From positions 620,001 to 684,000 of the forward strand of contig NZ_NETJ01000001.1 in assembly GCF_002128405.1 (NCBI RefSeq): DNA of 64,000 nucleotides. Reading direction: 5' to 3'. Of the stretch, positions 62,924 through 64,000 are shown one piece after another. This DNA comes from Gottfriedia solisilvae (GTDB lineage: Bacteria > Bacillota > Bacilli > Bacillales > Bacillaceae_G). Position 1 is the first letter of the stretch. Every line of letters starts with the position of its first letter. The notes beneath the pieces are model-generated. The model made no database searches, was not told the origin of the DNA, and saw nothing but the letters and a program-made list of their open reading frames with translations. Made by a program: the position numbers and the translations under genes.

Positions 62924-63117
62924 TGGGATTTAATATGTTGACCAGTTGTATATATTCCTACATTAGGTCCGATCATACAGTTATTACCAATAATTATTTC
63001 TGCCATATCTAAGTTTGTACAGTTTTAGCCAGCATAAAAATTATCTCCTGCGTGTATGTTTTCTCCTAAATCACAATGGAAATTATGCTCAATACTAGGA
63101 TTCTCCTTTGACTCCAT
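62917..63117 (-). pseudogene. Truncated sugar O-acetyltransferase (Maa/LacA type)
   Basis: Reads IEHNFHCDLGENIHAGDNFY, stop, NCTNLDMAEIIIGNNCMIGP and NVGIYTTGQH: the left-handed beta-helix hexapeptide region of maltose/galactoside acetyltransferases, with TAA replacing a Tyr codon. The N-terminal part is missing and the C terminus runs into the repeat, so it is inactive. Confidence 0.8.
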
Positions 63118-63579
63118 TTTAAATCTACTAACTTTTCGATAGTTCTCTACAATATTTCTATTATAAATTTTATTAATTTATTAAGAAGTTGCATAATTAA
63201 GAATAAGTAGTGCGATAAAAATGGTACTATATAAACCAACCTTTTGAATTCTAGTTCTTTTTTTAAACCATTTCCATCTTCTGCTTTCAAGATGAAACAT
63301 TGAATAATCTATAACGCTTAACAATATCGCCCCAATTGCAAACTAATTTGAATCCACCTTATATAGAATTTGGTTAATTAATATATGCATATTCTAGTTG
63401 GATGAAACAATGAACTTGTGAACTATACTTGAAGGTCCAGACCAACGCCACAAACAGTAACAAAACAATAAAAATACCAAATTATAATACCTATATAGAT
63501 GATTACAATGTAATGATCGGTACAGGTTATTTACATGTTTCTAATCCAACTAGAGCATTTGTAACTTGAACAAAGAGTA
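63118..63579. other. Intergenic region with a possible membrane-protein remnant
   Basis: A minus-strand frame ending at 63181 (about 63181-63342) reads LLSVIDYSMFHLESRRWKWF, then a basic linker and STIFIALLILNYATS; it could be the end of a small membrane protein. An in-frame TAG precedes it and no good start exists (TTG 63324 at best). The rest, 63343-63579, shows nothing convincing. Confidence 0.35.
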
Positions 63580-64000
63580 CTAGTTTGGAATAAATGCTTC
63601 AATTTCATTTGACAAAATAGAAGTATCCCATGGATGCCAAAAATAAGTTTTCCCGTCAAATTGCATATCAAACTGATAAGCTATTGGTTCGCCTGTATAT
63701 AAAATAATATCAAAATATGTAGGGTCACCTTTTGTTGTCTCGGGTATGAAATTTGGATTCTCTTTACTACTACTCAAAATTTTTAAGAAAGCATTTAATT
63801 TGTCTCTATCTTGTATCTCCATTATCATTTTCGAATTAGGTGCATAACCTTTATAGATTTCTATCGCATTCACTTTTTCAATTGGTACACTCTTAAAATG
63901 CCATCGATAGTCAGTTTTATCTCTTGCATAATAAACACTATATCCGTTGATTGCATTCTTGTCTTTTAATGCGAGTAAGTCAGAGTTTCCTTCAATTGAA
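63580..64000 (-). CDS. Hypothetical protein, C-terminal part (runs off the window)
   Basis: 140 codons stay open from the window edge to the stop at 63580, so a GTG at 63873 is not the true start. Segments: LKDKNAINGYSVYYARDKTD, EIYKGYAPNSKMIMEIQDRD, DGKTYFWHPWDTSILSN. Alternating beta strands; no family recognised. Confidence 0.6.
   Translation of the reverse strand, partial: SIEGNSDLLALKDKNAINGYSVYYARDKTDYRWHFKSVPIEKVNAIEIYKGYAPNSKMIMEIQDRDKLNAFLKILSSSKENPNFIPETTKGDPTYFDIILYTGEPIAYQFDMQFDGKTYFWHPWDTSILSNEIEAFIPN

Overview
The window looks like chromosome of a low-GC, endospore-forming Bacillaceae (a Bacillus-like genus; I cannot name the species). Reasons: AT-rich DNA with AGGAGG-type ribosome binding sites and many TTG/GTG starts, SAM-I (S-box) and yybP-ykoY riboswitches, a B. 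subtilis-like order of ynbB-hflX-spoVK-hfq-miaA, MtnWXBD-type methionine salvage, SpoVK, YpcP, Spx and a small FbpB-like protein.

Region 1 (1-11 kb) is methionine salvage. On the minus strand mtnK and mtnA follow a SAM-I riboswitch and are translationally coupled to a lipoprotein solute-binding protein and an ABC ATPase cut by the window edge, probably a methylthioribose-type importer. mtnU and mtnE are divergent. A second SAM-I riboswitch precedes mtnW-mtnX-mtnB-mtnD, followed by an amino-acid permease. Region 2 (11-21 kb) is conserved housekeeping: PhnA/YjdM, ynbB, hflX, a TRIC-type channel, spoVK, a tyrosine-recombinase relative that has lost its catalytic residues, PaiB-like, hfq, miaA, a RidA relative and a membrane-anchored EEP hydrolase.

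Region 3 (21-33.3 kb) is accessory: small orphan membrane proteins, a few enzymes (FAD monooxygenase, quinone oxidoreductase with an ArsR regulator, NlpC/P60 hydrolase, GNAT), gene fragments, and a dense family of composite repeats. Each full copy sits just 3' of a minus-strand gene or gene remnant and consists of an ACTAACG/CGTTAGT palindrome, a variable terminator-like hairpin, and a TGGCAG/TTTAGTT box. The same family reappears at 54-63 kb and is nearly absent from the conserved blocks. Region 4 (33.3-35.4 kb) is a minus-strand operon behind a yybP-ykoY manganese riboswitch: a 36-aa basic peptide, an FbpB-like 45-aa protein, a lipoprotein and a YkoY-type TerC protein.

Region 5 (35.6-53.5 kb) is metabolic: a DHODH-like/membrane fusion, an esterase, a threonine block (APC permease, two threonine deaminases flanking tdh and kbl), YpcP, a methyltransferase, an FAD dehydrogenase, S-box controlled metI-metC, and an XPD/DinG-type helicase carrying a RecB/Cas4-like nuclease domain. 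Region 6 (53.5-64 kb) is regulatory and accessory: an Rrf2 (SaiR-like) repressor, an SpxA2-like protein and an IDEAL-domain gene that share a CTGTAA-N9-TTACAG operator, a CobW-type zinc GTPase behind a Zur box, a two-component system with a PepSY-like protein and a VanY-type carboxypeptidase, and a broken sugar acetyltransferase.
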